Shown one piece after another: positions 54,058 through 62,573 of a stretch of 64,000 nucleotides of DNA. The translations under genes and the position numbers were made by a program. The stretch is from Bacteroidota bacterium (GTDB taxonomy: Bacteria; Bacteroidota; Bacteroidia; B-17B0; Aurantibacillaceae). The notes beneath the pieces are model-generated. The model saw nothing but the letters and a program-made list of their open reading frames with translations, did no database searches and was not told the DNA's origin. The first letter of the stretch is position 1. Every line of letters begins with the position of its first letter. The stretch lies in NCBI GenBank assembly GCA_019638705.1, contig JAHBTI010000018.1:1-64000 (forward strand). Direction: 5' to 3'.

Positions 54058-54834
54058 TCACTTCCATTCATCTGGAATTATACACACAGGTATCGGCAAC
54101 ATTTTGTGTTGGTTGGCACGGTTGCGCGAAGTATAAATTTCCATGACCTGTTTTTGTCTTGTATTGAGTGCGTAAGTTTCTTTATTGGCAAGGTATGCCA
54201 TTGCCCATTCCAGTTCAGGATACGTTGCGCCGATTTGGTCTTCGTCGGTTCTTCCGTCGGTGAACAAACCGTCTGTCGGTGGCGCAGTTTGTATGCTTTG
54301 CACCACATCTAAAACCTTTCCTAATTCATACACCTGCGTTTTGTACAAATCCGCAATCGGGCTGATGTCCACACCGCCGTCGCCGTACTTGGTGTAAAAG
54401 CCAATACCAAAATCCTCTACTTTATTTCCTGTGCCTGCCACCAACAGTTTGTGATGTGTGGCAAAAGCATAAAGTGTGGTCATGCGCAAACGTGCGCGCG
54501 TGTTTGCCATAGTCAAAAAATCCTGAATATCTTTCGGAAAAACAGTTTCCAAAGCGTGTAAGGCAGCAGTCAGCTGAACGGTTTCCGTTTCCACATTACC
54601 GAATTTATGTTTCAGCCAAATAATGTGTTTGCTGCTTCTGTCAAATTCCTGTTGAGATTGATGAATGGGCATATTCAGCACCATGACACGCTTTCCTGTC
54701 ATGGCACATAGTGCAGAAGTTACCGCGCTGTCAATACCGCCCGAAATGCCGACAATAAATCCGTTGGTGCGCGAAGTGTCGGAATAATTTTTTAACCAGT
54801 TTACAATGTGTTCTATCACGGCGGTTGAGTTCAT
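54058..54834 (-). CDS. nadE: ammonia-dependent NAD synthetase
   Basis: Final step of NAD synthesis, converting nicotinate adenine dinucleotide to NAD. A 258-residue ATP-pyrophosphatase of the NH3-only type (no glutaminase domain). The P-loop is SGGIDSA at 31-37; later ATP/NaAD contacts include VAGTGNKVEDFGIGFYTKYGDGGVDISP (in pieces) and DEDQIGATYPELEWA. It converges on the amidase gene with 14 bases between stops. Confidence 0.93.
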   Translation of the reverse strand: MNSTAVIEHIVNWLKNYSDTSRTNGFIVGISGGIDSAVTSALCAMTGKRVMVLNMPIHQSQQEFDRSSKHIIWLKHKFGNVETETVQLTAALHALETVFPKDIQDFLTMANTRARLRMTTLYAFATHHKLLVAGTGNKVEDFGIGFYTKYGDGGVDISPIADLYKTQVYELGKVLDVVQSIQTAPPTDGLFTDGRTDEDQIGATYPELEWAMAYLANKETYALNTRQKQVMEIYTSRNRANQHKMLPIPVCIIPDEWK

Positions 54835-54909
54835 GCACTTTAACGAAAACTTGTTTGTAATTTATTGCTTTGTAAAATTAACGAGCAGCGAAGATATGTA
54901 ATTTTCGGT

Positions 54910-55563
54910 GTGGATTTAAGAGCCGTTCAGTACCAAAGAAATTCGGAAATATTGAAAAAATATTTGCCCGAACAGACTGTGGTTTTAATTGCGCAGTGGA
55001 TTGTGGAGTTTGATTTTAAACTCAAAATAAAACGCGAACGCAGCACGCGGCTTGGCGATTACACACCGCCACGCGCAGGCTTAAATCACCTAATCACGGT
55101 CAATCATAATTTAAACAAGTATGCGTTTTTAATTACGCTCGTTCACGAAATTGCGCATTTGGTTACTTATAACGAGTATAAAAATCGCGTAAATCCGCAC
55201 GGCGCAGAGTGGAAACAAAATTTTCAAAAACTCATGCAGCCCTTTTTAAATACAGATATTTTTCCTTTGGAAGTGTTTGCGGCACTTCGCAGATATTTGC
55301 AAAACCCTGCGGCGGCAAGTTGCACCGATATAACCTTACTCCGCACATTAAAACTGCACGATGAAAATTCAGACACCGTATTTTTGGAATACCTGCCATG
55401 TAATGCCGTGTTTTTATACAACGGCTCGCGGGTGTTTCAAAAGGGTGAAAAAATCCGCAAACGCTTTAAGTGCAAAGAAATTTCCACAGGGGCAATGTAT
55501 TTGTTTAATCCTTTAACGGAAGTTGAATTGTTTGAAGCAAAACAAAAAAGCCCCGAATATTAA
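54910..55563 (+). CDS. SprT-like zinc metalloprotease-fold protein
   Basis: Homologue of SprT/Spartan-type proteases. It has the zinc site HEIAH (LITLVHEIAHLVTYNEY) and the downstream HGAEWKQ that gives the third ligand. The C-terminal half shows a rubredoxin-like remainder (FLYNGSRVFQKGEKIRKRFKCKE) in which the usual zinc-knuckle cysteine pairs are mostly missing. The start is uncertain: the frame extends to TTG 54865, but that lies in a -7-like TTGCTTTG (54865-54872), so GTG 54910 (217 residues) is preferred. The stop codon lies inside the terminator hairpin. Confidence 0.8.
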   Translation: MDLRAVQYQRNSEILKKYLPEQTVVLIAQWIVEFDFKLKIKRERSTRLGDYTPPRAGLNHLITVNHNLNKYAFLITLVHEIAHLVTYNEYKNRVNPHGAEWKQNFQKLMQPFLNTDIFPLEVFAALRRYLQNPAAASCTDITLLRTLKLHDENSDTVFLEYLPCNAVFLYNGSRVFQKGEKIRKRFKCKEISTGAMYLFNPLTEVELFEAKQKSPEY

Positions 55564-55577
55564 ATTCGGGGCTTTTT
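55545..55577. terminator. bidirectional terminator overlapping the SprT stop codon
   Basis: AAAAAGCCCCGAAT / ATTCGGGGCTTTTT with loop ATTAA. The 5' arm encodes the last residues (KSPEY) and the loop holds the TAA stop. Confidence 0.88.
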
Positions 55578-55599
55578 AATTATCATTTCAAAAAACTAA

Positions 55600-58098
55600 T
55601 TATTCAATAATTAATTTTTTAGTGTGAGAAGCCACACCAACTTTTACGTTTACCAAGTAAATACCTGCACTTAATCCGTCCAAATCAACATTTACTTTGT
55701 TTGAGCCGATTACACCTGCCACCGAAGTTGTTTTTACTGTTTGACCCACAAGGTTCATTACAGCAACCTCAACTTTTGCATTGTCTTTCAAGTCAATTGC
55801 CAAAGTAGCATTGTTTTTTGCAGGGTTAGGATAAATAACGCTGCTGTGAACGCTGTTTAAAGCATTTTCTTTAATACCAACTATTTTAGCGCAAGCATCG
55901 TTGCTAAACGGACTGTTTCCTGCAGCACTTACAGCACTCACTTTGTAGCAATAGTCTGTATCGTATTCCAAACCTGTGTGCGCATAAGTAATAACATTAG
56001 CGGCTACTGTGGTTAATAGGCTATATGTGCCGGCGGCACTACCGATTGTGTAGTACAATTCAAAACCTGTTTCATCGCTGCTGTTATCAGTCCAACTCAC
56101 GTTATTTGTCAGGGTGCTGCCGTCATTAGCAACAGCCAATCCTGTTGGTGCTGTAGGGGCGGCAAGCTCTAACGAAAACGTAAGTGCCGAAGAAGCGTAA
56201 TAATGCACAACTGAAGCCTGAGAATTTTTGCTGCCGCTAGTGGTGATGCTCATTGGCAACATCATATTTACTCTGTAACCTGCCTGTGCTGTCGGAAATT
56301 CGCTCACTTTTTTAGATTTTGGTGAAGCGTAGTGAAAGAAAGCATCATTTTCTATATAATCATCACCAAGCGTGATGTTGTGTTTTTGCGGATACAATGT
56401 ATCTTCCACAGCGTTGTATGCACGAACAAACAAATTCGGTTCTCTGTTCCAGTATGTTTGCGTAAAGTCGTAATCAGAATCTGACCATGTGTATAAAATA
56501 TACTTGCCGTCTGCTGAGCGGCTTAATTGTAAGCGAGCATTAACGTTTGGTTTTGTAGCACCGTCTGCCGACCATGGGTTAGAACTAAAACCCCAACCTG
56601 GCCAACCCGCTGAGCCGCTGTTGTAGCCGGGTGATTCGCTGCCTAAAGAATCAACTAAAATAGGTTTCCACGGGCTGCCGCTTGCACCTGTATATATGAA
56701 ATCCCACAAATACGGTTTTTTGCCCGAAGTATAATGATCCCAAAAAAAAGTTTCTCCGCTGCCGCTGTCCACATATCCTTCATGTCCGTTGATAGAGTCA
56801 TTTACACCATAAAGTGTAGAAAAAATGTGTAAATTATTGTTTGCATCAACAATACCATCGAAATCTTCTTTCGCTGCAAAATTCGGATAACACCTTTGGC
56901 GTTTCGGAATAGACGGGTCTGTTAAAGACCTGAAGTTTGCTTCGTCCAAGTAATCAAGCACATACTCCATCTCAGGTAAAGTATAATCTATGCTCGGTAA
57001 CAAACTCCACGTTGGTGTACCGCCTGTGGCATCGTATTTCCATACTATAGGCTGCCACCCTTGGTTTACACTTGCATCTTGACCTACAGGAACGCCAAGT
57101 GTCCACATATAAGCTACCGTGCCGGCTTCGTTCCAGCACATATGCGGAGCAACATCAAATATAGGATTAACATTGTCACTGTATAATTCTACGCTGAAAG
57201 AGTGTGGGGCAAGGGGATTATTCACAACTGTAGAGTCCCATGCTGTCCACGAAAAACTTTGAGTGGAAGCATCTAAAGTCCCCTCATAAACAACAATCCC
57301 ACGGTAGTCGCCTGTGGTACTTGCACCATTAGCATCATTCACAAGATAAGCTGCCAAATAAACCTTTCCGTTTGCAGTAGAAGTTATTTCATAACGTGCA
57401 AAGTCTGCTTTGCCTACCGATGGATGATAAGGACCGCCATAAGTTATATTGCCCGACATAAATTGCATATCGGCACCCGCGCTGTTGGTCATTGCCGAAA
57501 GCGGTTTGCTTGCAAAAAAACTGCCCGCCCAGTTACCCGTAGCACTCGGGTTGTAAGGAAGCGCAGGACCTGTGCCTATTACATAAGCACCGCCTATGCT
57601 GGTATTGCCACTCGGGTTGTGAATGATACCTTGCGGATAACGCCCTGTTTGTGTACCGTGATTCCAAATACAGGTGCTGTCCCATGTATTGCCTCCATCG
57701 GCGGAAACTTGCGCCACAATAATACCACTGAGTAAGTCGTTGGGAATTGTTGGCGTTGCAATATAAGTTGCAGATTTTCTGTGGATAAACGAAACGGCGT
57801 TAAGTGCCTCGTTGTAATGTAACGGTTTTTGATTGTGTACAATTACACCGTAAGAATTTATTGAGCCTGAAATCGGATTCCATGTGGCCAAAGAGTTAGA
57901 TGCAGTAGCCGAAGTACGCTTAACAGGGTTTGTTTGTTGCTGAGGTGCAACCAACAGAGGTGCGGTTTCAGATAGTTTGTTCATCAGCGCTATTCTTTGC
58001 GCAGATGTATTCTCAGCCGAATGAATGCGGCGGTTTTGCTGCGGAAAAGCACTTATTGCTGCCAATAAGGCTGAACCAAGGAGTAATTGTTTTTTCAT
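55600..58098 (-). CDS. large secreted protein with Fn3 domain and T9SS sorting domain
   Basis: An 832-residue type IX secretion cargo. It has a signal peptide (QLLLGSALLAAISAFPQ), then a large region of about 600 residues with aromatic/Gly/Ser-rich, beta-propeller-like sequence (FIHRKSATYIATPTIPNDL, SADGGNTWDST, MCWNEAGTVAYMWTLG). A fibronectin type III domain lies at about 660-750 (PTGLAVANDGST, YCYKVSAVSAAGNSP), and the type A sorting domain at about 760-832 (VIYPNPAKNNATL, LSAGIYLVNV, end KKLIIE). The SADGGNTWDS motif is an Asp-box of BNR/sialidase-like propellers, but no catalytic site is recognisable. Confidence 0.85.
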   Translation of the reverse strand: MKKQLLLGSALLAAISAFPQQNRRIHSAENTSAQRIALMNKLSETAPLLVAPQQQTNPVKRTSATASNSLATWNPISGSINSYGVIVHNQKPLHYNEALNAVSFIHRKSATYIATPTIPNDLLSGIIVAQVSADGGNTWDSTCIWNHGTQTGRYPQGIIHNPSGNTSIGGAYVIGTGPALPYNPSATGNWAGSFFASKPLSAMTNSAGADMQFMSGNITYGGPYHPSVGKADFARYEITSTANGKVYLAAYLVNDANGASTTGDYRGIVVYEGTLDASTQSFSWTAWDSTVVNNPLAPHSFSVELYSDNVNPIFDVAPHMCWNEAGTVAYMWTLGVPVGQDASVNQGWQPIVWKYDATGGTPTWSLLPSIDYTLPEMEYVLDYLDEANFRSLTDPSIPKRQRCYPNFAAKEDFDGIVDANNNLHIFSTLYGVNDSINGHEGYVDSGSGETFFWDHYTSGKKPYLWDFIYTGASGSPWKPILVDSLGSESPGYNSGSAGWPGWGFSSNPWSADGATKPNVNARLQLSRSADGKYILYTWSDSDYDFTQTYWNREPNLFVRAYNAVEDTLYPQKHNITLGDDYIENDAFFHYASPKSKKVSEFPTAQAGYRVNMMLPMSITTSGSKNSQASVVHYYASSALTFSLELAAPTAPTGLAVANDGSTLTNNVSWTDNSSDETGFELYYTIGSAAGTYSLLTTVAANVITYAHTGLEYDTDYCYKVSAVSAAGNSPFSNDACAKIVGIKENALNSVHSSVIYPNPAKNNATLAIDLKDNAKVEVAVMNLVGQTVKTTSVAGVIGSNKVNVDLDGLSAGIYLVNVKVGVASHTKKLIIE

Positions 58099-58295
58099 TT
58101 TATCTTCTGGTATTAGTTAATTTTTTTAATATAATTAAGTGAGCTAAGATACTAATTAAAAAATTCTAATTCAAAATTTTAAGCAAATAATTCTGCATTT
58201 GGCAATAATTTTTAGGCAAATGAGCAAATTTGTATGATAAGCGATAAATCAAGTATGTAAACTTTCTACAGGTCTGTTTTTTTGGTTAAAAGCAA
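58099..58295. other. gap upstream of the T9SS cargo gene
   Basis: About 200 AT-rich bases. TATCTTAG on the minus strand (near 58145-58152) is a one-mismatch -7 element for the cargo gene. I see no other gene, repeat or RNA structure here until the hup terminator. Confidence 0.4.
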
Positions 58296-58297
58296 AC

Positions 58298-58335
58298 AAA
58301 AAAGCCCCGAGTTATATATACTCGGGACTTTTTTT
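58298..58335 (-). terminator. terminator of hup
   Basis: On the minus strand AAAGTCCCGAG pairs with CTCGGGGCTTTTTT around TATATATAA, with one G-T pair. It sits 16 bases after the HU stop. Confidence 0.85.
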
Positions 58336-58350
58336 AATCTGTCATGCAAA

Positions 58351-58632
58351 TTATTTTCCTTTGTTGACAGTACCTGCCAAATCTGCACCGGCTTTAAATT
58401 TCACTACTTTTTTAGCAGCGATTTTAATTTCTTTTCCGGTTTGCGGATTGCGACCTGTACGGGCAGCACGTTTAGCTACCGAGAAAGAACCGAAACCAAC
58501 TAAACCGATACGGTCACCTTTTTTCAAGGCTTTGTTGATTGATTCAATGGTTGCGTCTAACGCACGACCTGCGTCTGCTTTGGTCAATTTTGCACCTGAT
58601 GCGATTGCATCAACTAATTCTGCTTTGTTCAT
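58351..58632 (-). CDS. hup: HU-family DNA-binding protein
   Basis: Nucleoid protein of 93 residues that bends and compacts DNA as a dimer. Start [20 protein letters not shown] (helix pair), core [14 protein letters not shown], and the DNA-contact arm signature [17 protein letters not shown] with the invading Pro. The C-terminus is Lys-rich. Monocistronic with a clear promoter at 58681-58711 and its own terminator. Confidence 0.96.
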   Translation of the reverse strand: MNKAELVDAIASGAKLTKADAGRALDATIESINKALKKGDRIGLVGFGSFSVAKRAARTGRNPQTGKEIKIAAKKVVKFKAGADLAGTVNKGK

Positions 58633-58680
58633 TTTTTTTTGTTAATTTAAGGGTTAAACAATTAATTTAATTTACCACAA

Positions 58681-58711
58681 CAAATATATGGCGAAATCCC
58701 CATGTGTCAAG
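58681..58711 (-). promoter_or_regulatory. promoter of hup
   Basis: On the minus strand TTG (58710-58708), 19-base spacer, TATATTTG (58688-58681): a near-consensus Bacteroidota promoter with a leader of about 45 bases. The leader is A-rich close to the ATG. Confidence 0.65.
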
Positions 58712-58713
58712 TG

Positions 58714-58768
58714 TTTCAGCGTAAAAAAACGCTGAAATTGTTGATAAGTAGGCGTTTTGTTGATAAGT
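58714..58768. repeat. hairpin followed by two direct TTGTTGATAAGT repeats
   Basis: TTTCAGCG / CGCTGAAA (58714-58721, 58730-58737) forms a perfect 8-base stem. Immediately after it TTGTTGATAAGT occurs at 58738-58749 and again at 58757-58768, 19 bases apart. The TGTTGATAA core differs at one base from the DnaA box complement TGTGGATAA. It lies upstream of the hup promoter, so it could also be an operator. Confidence 0.6.
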
Positions 58769-58885
58769 TGTCCCGAAATCAGCCCATAACAAGGCTTTTC
58801 AGGCGGGTTTATCGGGCTTGTATTGCTATGAGAGGGTTTAAGAAATACTCAAATTCCAATGTCTTAATATAATAAAGTTGTGATA

Positions 58886-59842
58886 TTAAACAAACAATGA
58901 GTTGGCATGGATGCGAAAGCCTTTTAAAAACTCCGAAACGGGCATACGGCGTTTGCCCTGCAACTGCAAATCTGTTAGCTCTATCATTCCGTTTTTGCCA
59001 TACACGTTCAAAAATGTTTTGTTATCGCTGCTTATCGTGCCAATCGGGTAGTTATGTTCTTGCAGGTTATATTTTGCGAAGAAGATTTTTATAATTAATT
59101 CCTTTCCGTTTTCATCTCTGAATTGTGTAAACGCAGTAGGATAAGGGCTAAGCCCCCGAATAAGATTGTAAATTTCCTTTACATCGTTATTCCAGTTTAT
59201 TTTGCAGGTGTCTTTAAAAATTTTTGGGGCGTGCGAAACATCATTATCGTTTTGAGAAATAAAATTTAAAGGTGTGTTTTGCATAACACTTTTTTCAATT
59301 TCTTTCACGGTTTTTAAAACCAAACCTGCCCCTGTTTTCATCAGGGCATCGTGCAATTCACCTGCGGTTTCCGTGTTACTGATTTTTATATGCTCCTGAA
59401 ATAAAATGTTTCCTGTATCAATTTCATGTTTCAGTTTAAAGGTAGTTACACCTGTTTCTTCTTCGCCTGTAATAATTGCCCAATTAATTGGTGCAGCACC
59501 TCTGAATTTTGGCAACAATGAGGCGTGTAAATTATATGTACCCAATTTTGGCATATTCCACACGGCTTCGGGCAGCATACGAAAGGCAACCACAATTTGC
59601 AAATCGGCTTGCAAGGCTTTTAATTCTTTCATAAAATGCCCGTCTTTTAAATTTGTGGGCTGTAACACGTTTAAGTTGTTTGTCAAAGCATATTGTTTTA
59701 CCGCAGATTGTTGCAATTGCTGACCTCTGCCGGCAGGTTTATCAGGCGCGGTAACTACGGCAACCACGTTAAAGTTATTTTTCACCAAAATGTCCAAACT
59801 TGCCACCGCAAATTCGGGTGTACCCATAAAAATCAGTTTCAT
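58886..59842 (-). CDS. fmt: methionyl-tRNA formyltransferase
   Basis: Formylates initiator Met-tRNA. It has 318 residues. The N-terminal formyl-folate domain begins MKLIFMGTPEFAVASLD and contains the family signature LHASLLPKFRGAAPINWAI (about residues 107-125) with the catalytic His and the following TGEEETGVTTFKL. The C-terminal tRNA-binding domain is complete (NLIRGLSPYPTAFT). It follows the T9SS cargo gene on the same strand but is separated from it by a terminator. Confidence 0.95.
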   Translation of the reverse strand: MKLIFMGTPEFAVASLDILVKNNFNVVAVVTAPDKPAGRGQQLQQSAVKQYALTNNLNVLQPTNLKDGHFMKELKALQADLQIVVAFRMLPEAVWNMPKLGTYNLHASLLPKFRGAAPINWAIITGEEETGVTTFKLKHEIDTGNILFQEHIKISNTETAGELHDALMKTGAGLVLKTVKEIEKSVMQNTPLNFISQNDNDVSHAPKIFKDTCKINWNNDVKEIYNLIRGLSPYPTAFTQFRDENGKELIIKIFFAKYNLQEHNYPIGTISSDNKTFLNVYGKNGMIELTDLQLQGKRRMPVSEFLKGFRIHANSLFV

Positions 59843-59854
59843 TGTGCTATATAA

Positions 59855-59888
59855 TAAAAAAGCCGCGAGGTTTGTGCTCGCGGCTTTA
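59855..59888 (-). terminator. terminator of the second T9SS cargo gene
   Basis: On the minus strand AAAGCCGCGAG / CTCGCGGCTTTTTT with loop CACAAAC, 18 bases after the stop and ahead of fmt. Confidence 0.85.
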
Positions 59889-59905
59889 ATTAAAAAAATA
59901 AAGGC

Positions 59906-62398
59906 TTATTCAACAATAATTTTCTTGGTTGCTTTTTCGCCGTTAGCTTCCACGCTGAGGAAGTAAACGCCTTTTGCGTTATTGGCAACATTAATGTTCA
60001 GAGAACTTGTGTTTTTCACGCTTTCTTCGTAAACCACCGAACCTAATACATTTATCATTTTAATGGTGTATATGCTGTTTGCGTTTGGCAAATACACGGT
60101 AAACTGCTCATGTGCAGGATTTGGATAAACACTTAAACGTTCTGAAAGTGTGTTTTCTGAAATGCCCACACAGGTATTTTCTATGACGTATGTTCTGCTT
60201 ACAGTATTAGTACCGCAAAAGTTAGTGCCCGATATTGAATAGGTAACATTCGAAGAGGAAACATTAGGAACAGGAATATCTATTACGGAAGTGGTTGAAC
60301 CATCACTCCAAATATAACTGTCTGCACCACCCGGAGAAACGCCAAGTGTTGTTGTTAGCGCACATACTGAAATGAGGGGGGTGTTCGGCAAAATAACAGG
60401 AATTGGTGTACGCGGAACTACTGCAATGGTTTGGCTGATAGAAGCAGTACCCGAACCGTTAGCAGCTCTTAACGTAACCGTATATACCTGCGTAGCAGTA
60501 ATGTTTGCGTTTGTGGAAGCATTGAATATGATACGTCTGCTTCCATTTGGAATAGGGTGAGCAGGACTTTGAGTTGCAGTAAAGGCAATTGGTTGGTTTG
60601 GATTACTGCTCGGAGACCATGTCCATAAATAGGTGTTGTTTGTGGCTCCGGGAACATTTTGTGTTTGATTCCATGCAAATACGGTAGCTGTTCTGCAAAC
60701 AACAGGTTCTAAGGTAAAGTTAGGGGAAGGAGCGCAATCGTTTACCACAATGGCTTGCGTTTCGGTTGTTGTGCCAAAAATATTTGTAGCAATGAGGCTA
60801 AGCGTATATGTGCCGGGATTTAGAACCTTTATTTCAGGATTAGCAACAGCAGGTGAAGGTGTGATAGTTGTGTTATTTGACGGCGAAATTGACCACGCTA
60901 AACCTGCAGCAGGATTAGCCTGAACCGTAGAATTAACGGCAAACGTTGCGTTATTACACGCCGATGTTGCAAGGGAAAAACTTACTGTTGGCGCGTTGCA
61001 GGAAATAACATTTACAACCTGAGAAGAAACGCTGGTGCTGCCTGAGCCAGCCACAGTAAGGCTAACAGTATAAGAACCCACAGACGGAAACGTAACCGAA
61101 GGAGCAAGCGCGCTTGTACTTGAAAAAACCACACCCACAGGGCTTGCCGACCATGTGTAAGATAAAGGTGCAGTACCCGTAGAATTATTTACCACAGTAG
61201 CACTTGGATTATTTGAACATAAGGTTGGAGGAAGATAAAAAGCAGAACTTGGAGGCGTAGTACTTGGTGCAAGAGAGCTGCTGAATTTATACAGGTTTGA
61301 AAACCCAAGTAACCCGTTAGAGTTTGTACCTACCCAACCTGCACTGGCACTTGCCATATCTACTTTTACATAAGTTATGCCGGTAGTTCCCCAATCTGTC
61401 CATGAAGAGCCATTATTGTTTGAATAAGAAATCATATCGTTGCTGTTTGTTGTATTGGAATTAAACCCCGCAGAAACGTAATAATTTGTACCCGGAACGG
61501 CAACGATTTCAGAAAGTCCTGTATTTGCAGGCGTGGGATTAATTAGCGACCAGGTTACACCGCCATTAGTTGTATTGTACATTTCGTATGTAGTACCGTT
61601 CCACACATAACATACACCGTCTAACGCGCTTGAGAAAGCAATTTCGGTAAGTGTGGTGTTGCTTGCCGCAACTGCAGAAACAGCCCATGTCAAACCTGCA
61701 TCGTTAGAACGGTAAATTCTCCCCGCGTTAGTTCCAAACCATATATTTGAGTTTCCGTGTTTGGCAAACAAATCAACAATGTTATACTCACCTGTCATTA
61801 ACGGATTTGGGATATTAGCTCCCGGCACCAATGCCCATGTGTTACCGCCATCAACCGTCCTCCAGATTTCGTATTCGTCTTGCCCACCCATATTTATAGG
61901 GTCGCCCACGGTTAAACCAATAGAAGGCGTAAGGAATGTAACAAGATTTAAAAATGATTGTGTATTGTTGGTGTACATACCGGCAGCAGTCATATTTACC
62001 CATGTAGTACCGCCGTTACTTGTTTTAAAAATTGCTCCGTTGCCCCCTGAAATTTGGTTGTAACAGGCAATCCATGCCGTGTTGGCATCAACCGCTTCCA
62101 AGTTTGCAACCTCCCATGGGTTGCCGCCTACACCGGGAATAACACCCGACACAAAAGTATTGCCGCCGTTAGTTGTTCTTGAATAATATTGCGTGGGATA
62201 CTGCCCACCTGATACGGCGTAGTCTCCACTAATAACCCATACTACGTTTTGGTCAACCGCGTCCAAAAACTTAATCCCTAGTGTGGGATTTGGGAATGCC
62301 GCCTGTTGAGAAGTTGCCCAGCTTGGGCTTGGAGTTTGTGCAAAAACAGAGGCTGTTACCGTTAATGCCGCAAAAACTGAAAGTAATTGTTTTTTCAT
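59906..62398 (-). CDS. large secreted protein with photosynthesis-stability-factor-like propeller, PKD-like domains and T9SS sorting domain
   Basis: An 830-residue type IX secretion cargo from the ATG at 62398 (an upstream frame of 17 residues is not supported). The signal peptide (QLLSVFAALTVTASVFAQ) is followed by YCF48/sortilin-like repeats at about 20-380, marked by recurring TNGG-x-T-W-like motifs (TSNGGTTWVN, TVDGGNTWAL, SNDAGLTWAV, TTNGGVTWSL). Two or three PKD/Ig-like domains follow (about 390-740). The sorting domain is at about 755-830 (LSVYPNPAHEQF, GVYFLSV, end KKIIVE). Probably a cell-surface or extracellular protein; no enzyme site is seen. Confidence 0.86.
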   Translation of the reverse strand: MKKQLLSVFAALTVTASVFAQTPSPSWATSQQAAFPNPTLGIKFLDAVDQNVVWVISGDYAVSGGQYPTQYYSRTTNGGNTFVSGVIPGVGGNPWEVANLEAVDANTAWIACYNQISGGNGAIFKTSNGGTTWVNMTAAGMYTNNTQSFLNLVTFLTPSIGLTVGDPINMGGQDEYEIWRTVDGGNTWALVPGANIPNPLMTGEYNIVDLFAKHGNSNIWFGTNAGRIYRSNDAGLTWAVSAVAASNTTLTEIAFSSALDGVCYVWNGTTYEMYNTTNGGVTWSLINPTPANTGLSEIVAVPGTNYYVSAGFNSNTTNSNDMISYSNNNGSSWTDWGTTGITYVKVDMASASAGWVGTNSNGLLGFSNLYKFSSSLAPSTTPPSSAFYLPPTLCSNNPSATVVNNSTGTAPLSYTWSASPVGVVFSSTSALAPSVTFPSVGSYTVSLTVAGSGSTSVSSQVVNVISCNAPTVSFSLATSACNNATFAVNSTVQANPAAGLAWSISPSNNTTITPSPAVANPEIKVLNPGTYTLSLIATNIFGTTTETQAIVVNDCAPSPNFTLEPVVCRTATVFAWNQTQNVPGATNNTYLWTWSPSSNPNQPIAFTATQSPAHPIPNGSRRIIFNASTNANITATQVYTVTLRAANGSGTASISQTIAVVPRTPIPVILPNTPLISVCALTTTLGVSPGGADSYIWSDGSTTSVIDIPVPNVSSSNVTYSISGTNFCGTNTVSRTYVIENTCVGISENTLSERLSVYPNPAHEQFTVYLPNANSIYTIKMINVLGSVVYEESVKNTSSLNINVANNAKGVYFLSVEANGEKATKKIIVE

Positions 62399-62548
62399 GT
62401 CTATGAATCTGAAATTTTTATTAAGTCCGTAAATGTAGAGATTTTTCACTTAAACATTTAAAAAAAATCATTTTTAACAATTTTCTGCCAAATCAACCTT
62501 AATGGCTTAAAAACAGTAAAATTCATAATTCCCTCTGCAAAAATCTGC

Positions 62549-62556
62549 TACATTTG
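62549..62556 (+). promoter_or_regulatory. -7 element of the ferredoxin-NADP reductase gene
   Basis: TACATTTG, 17 bases before the ATG at 62574. Confidence 0.55.
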
Positions 62557-62573
62557 CGAAAATTTTTTTGAAC

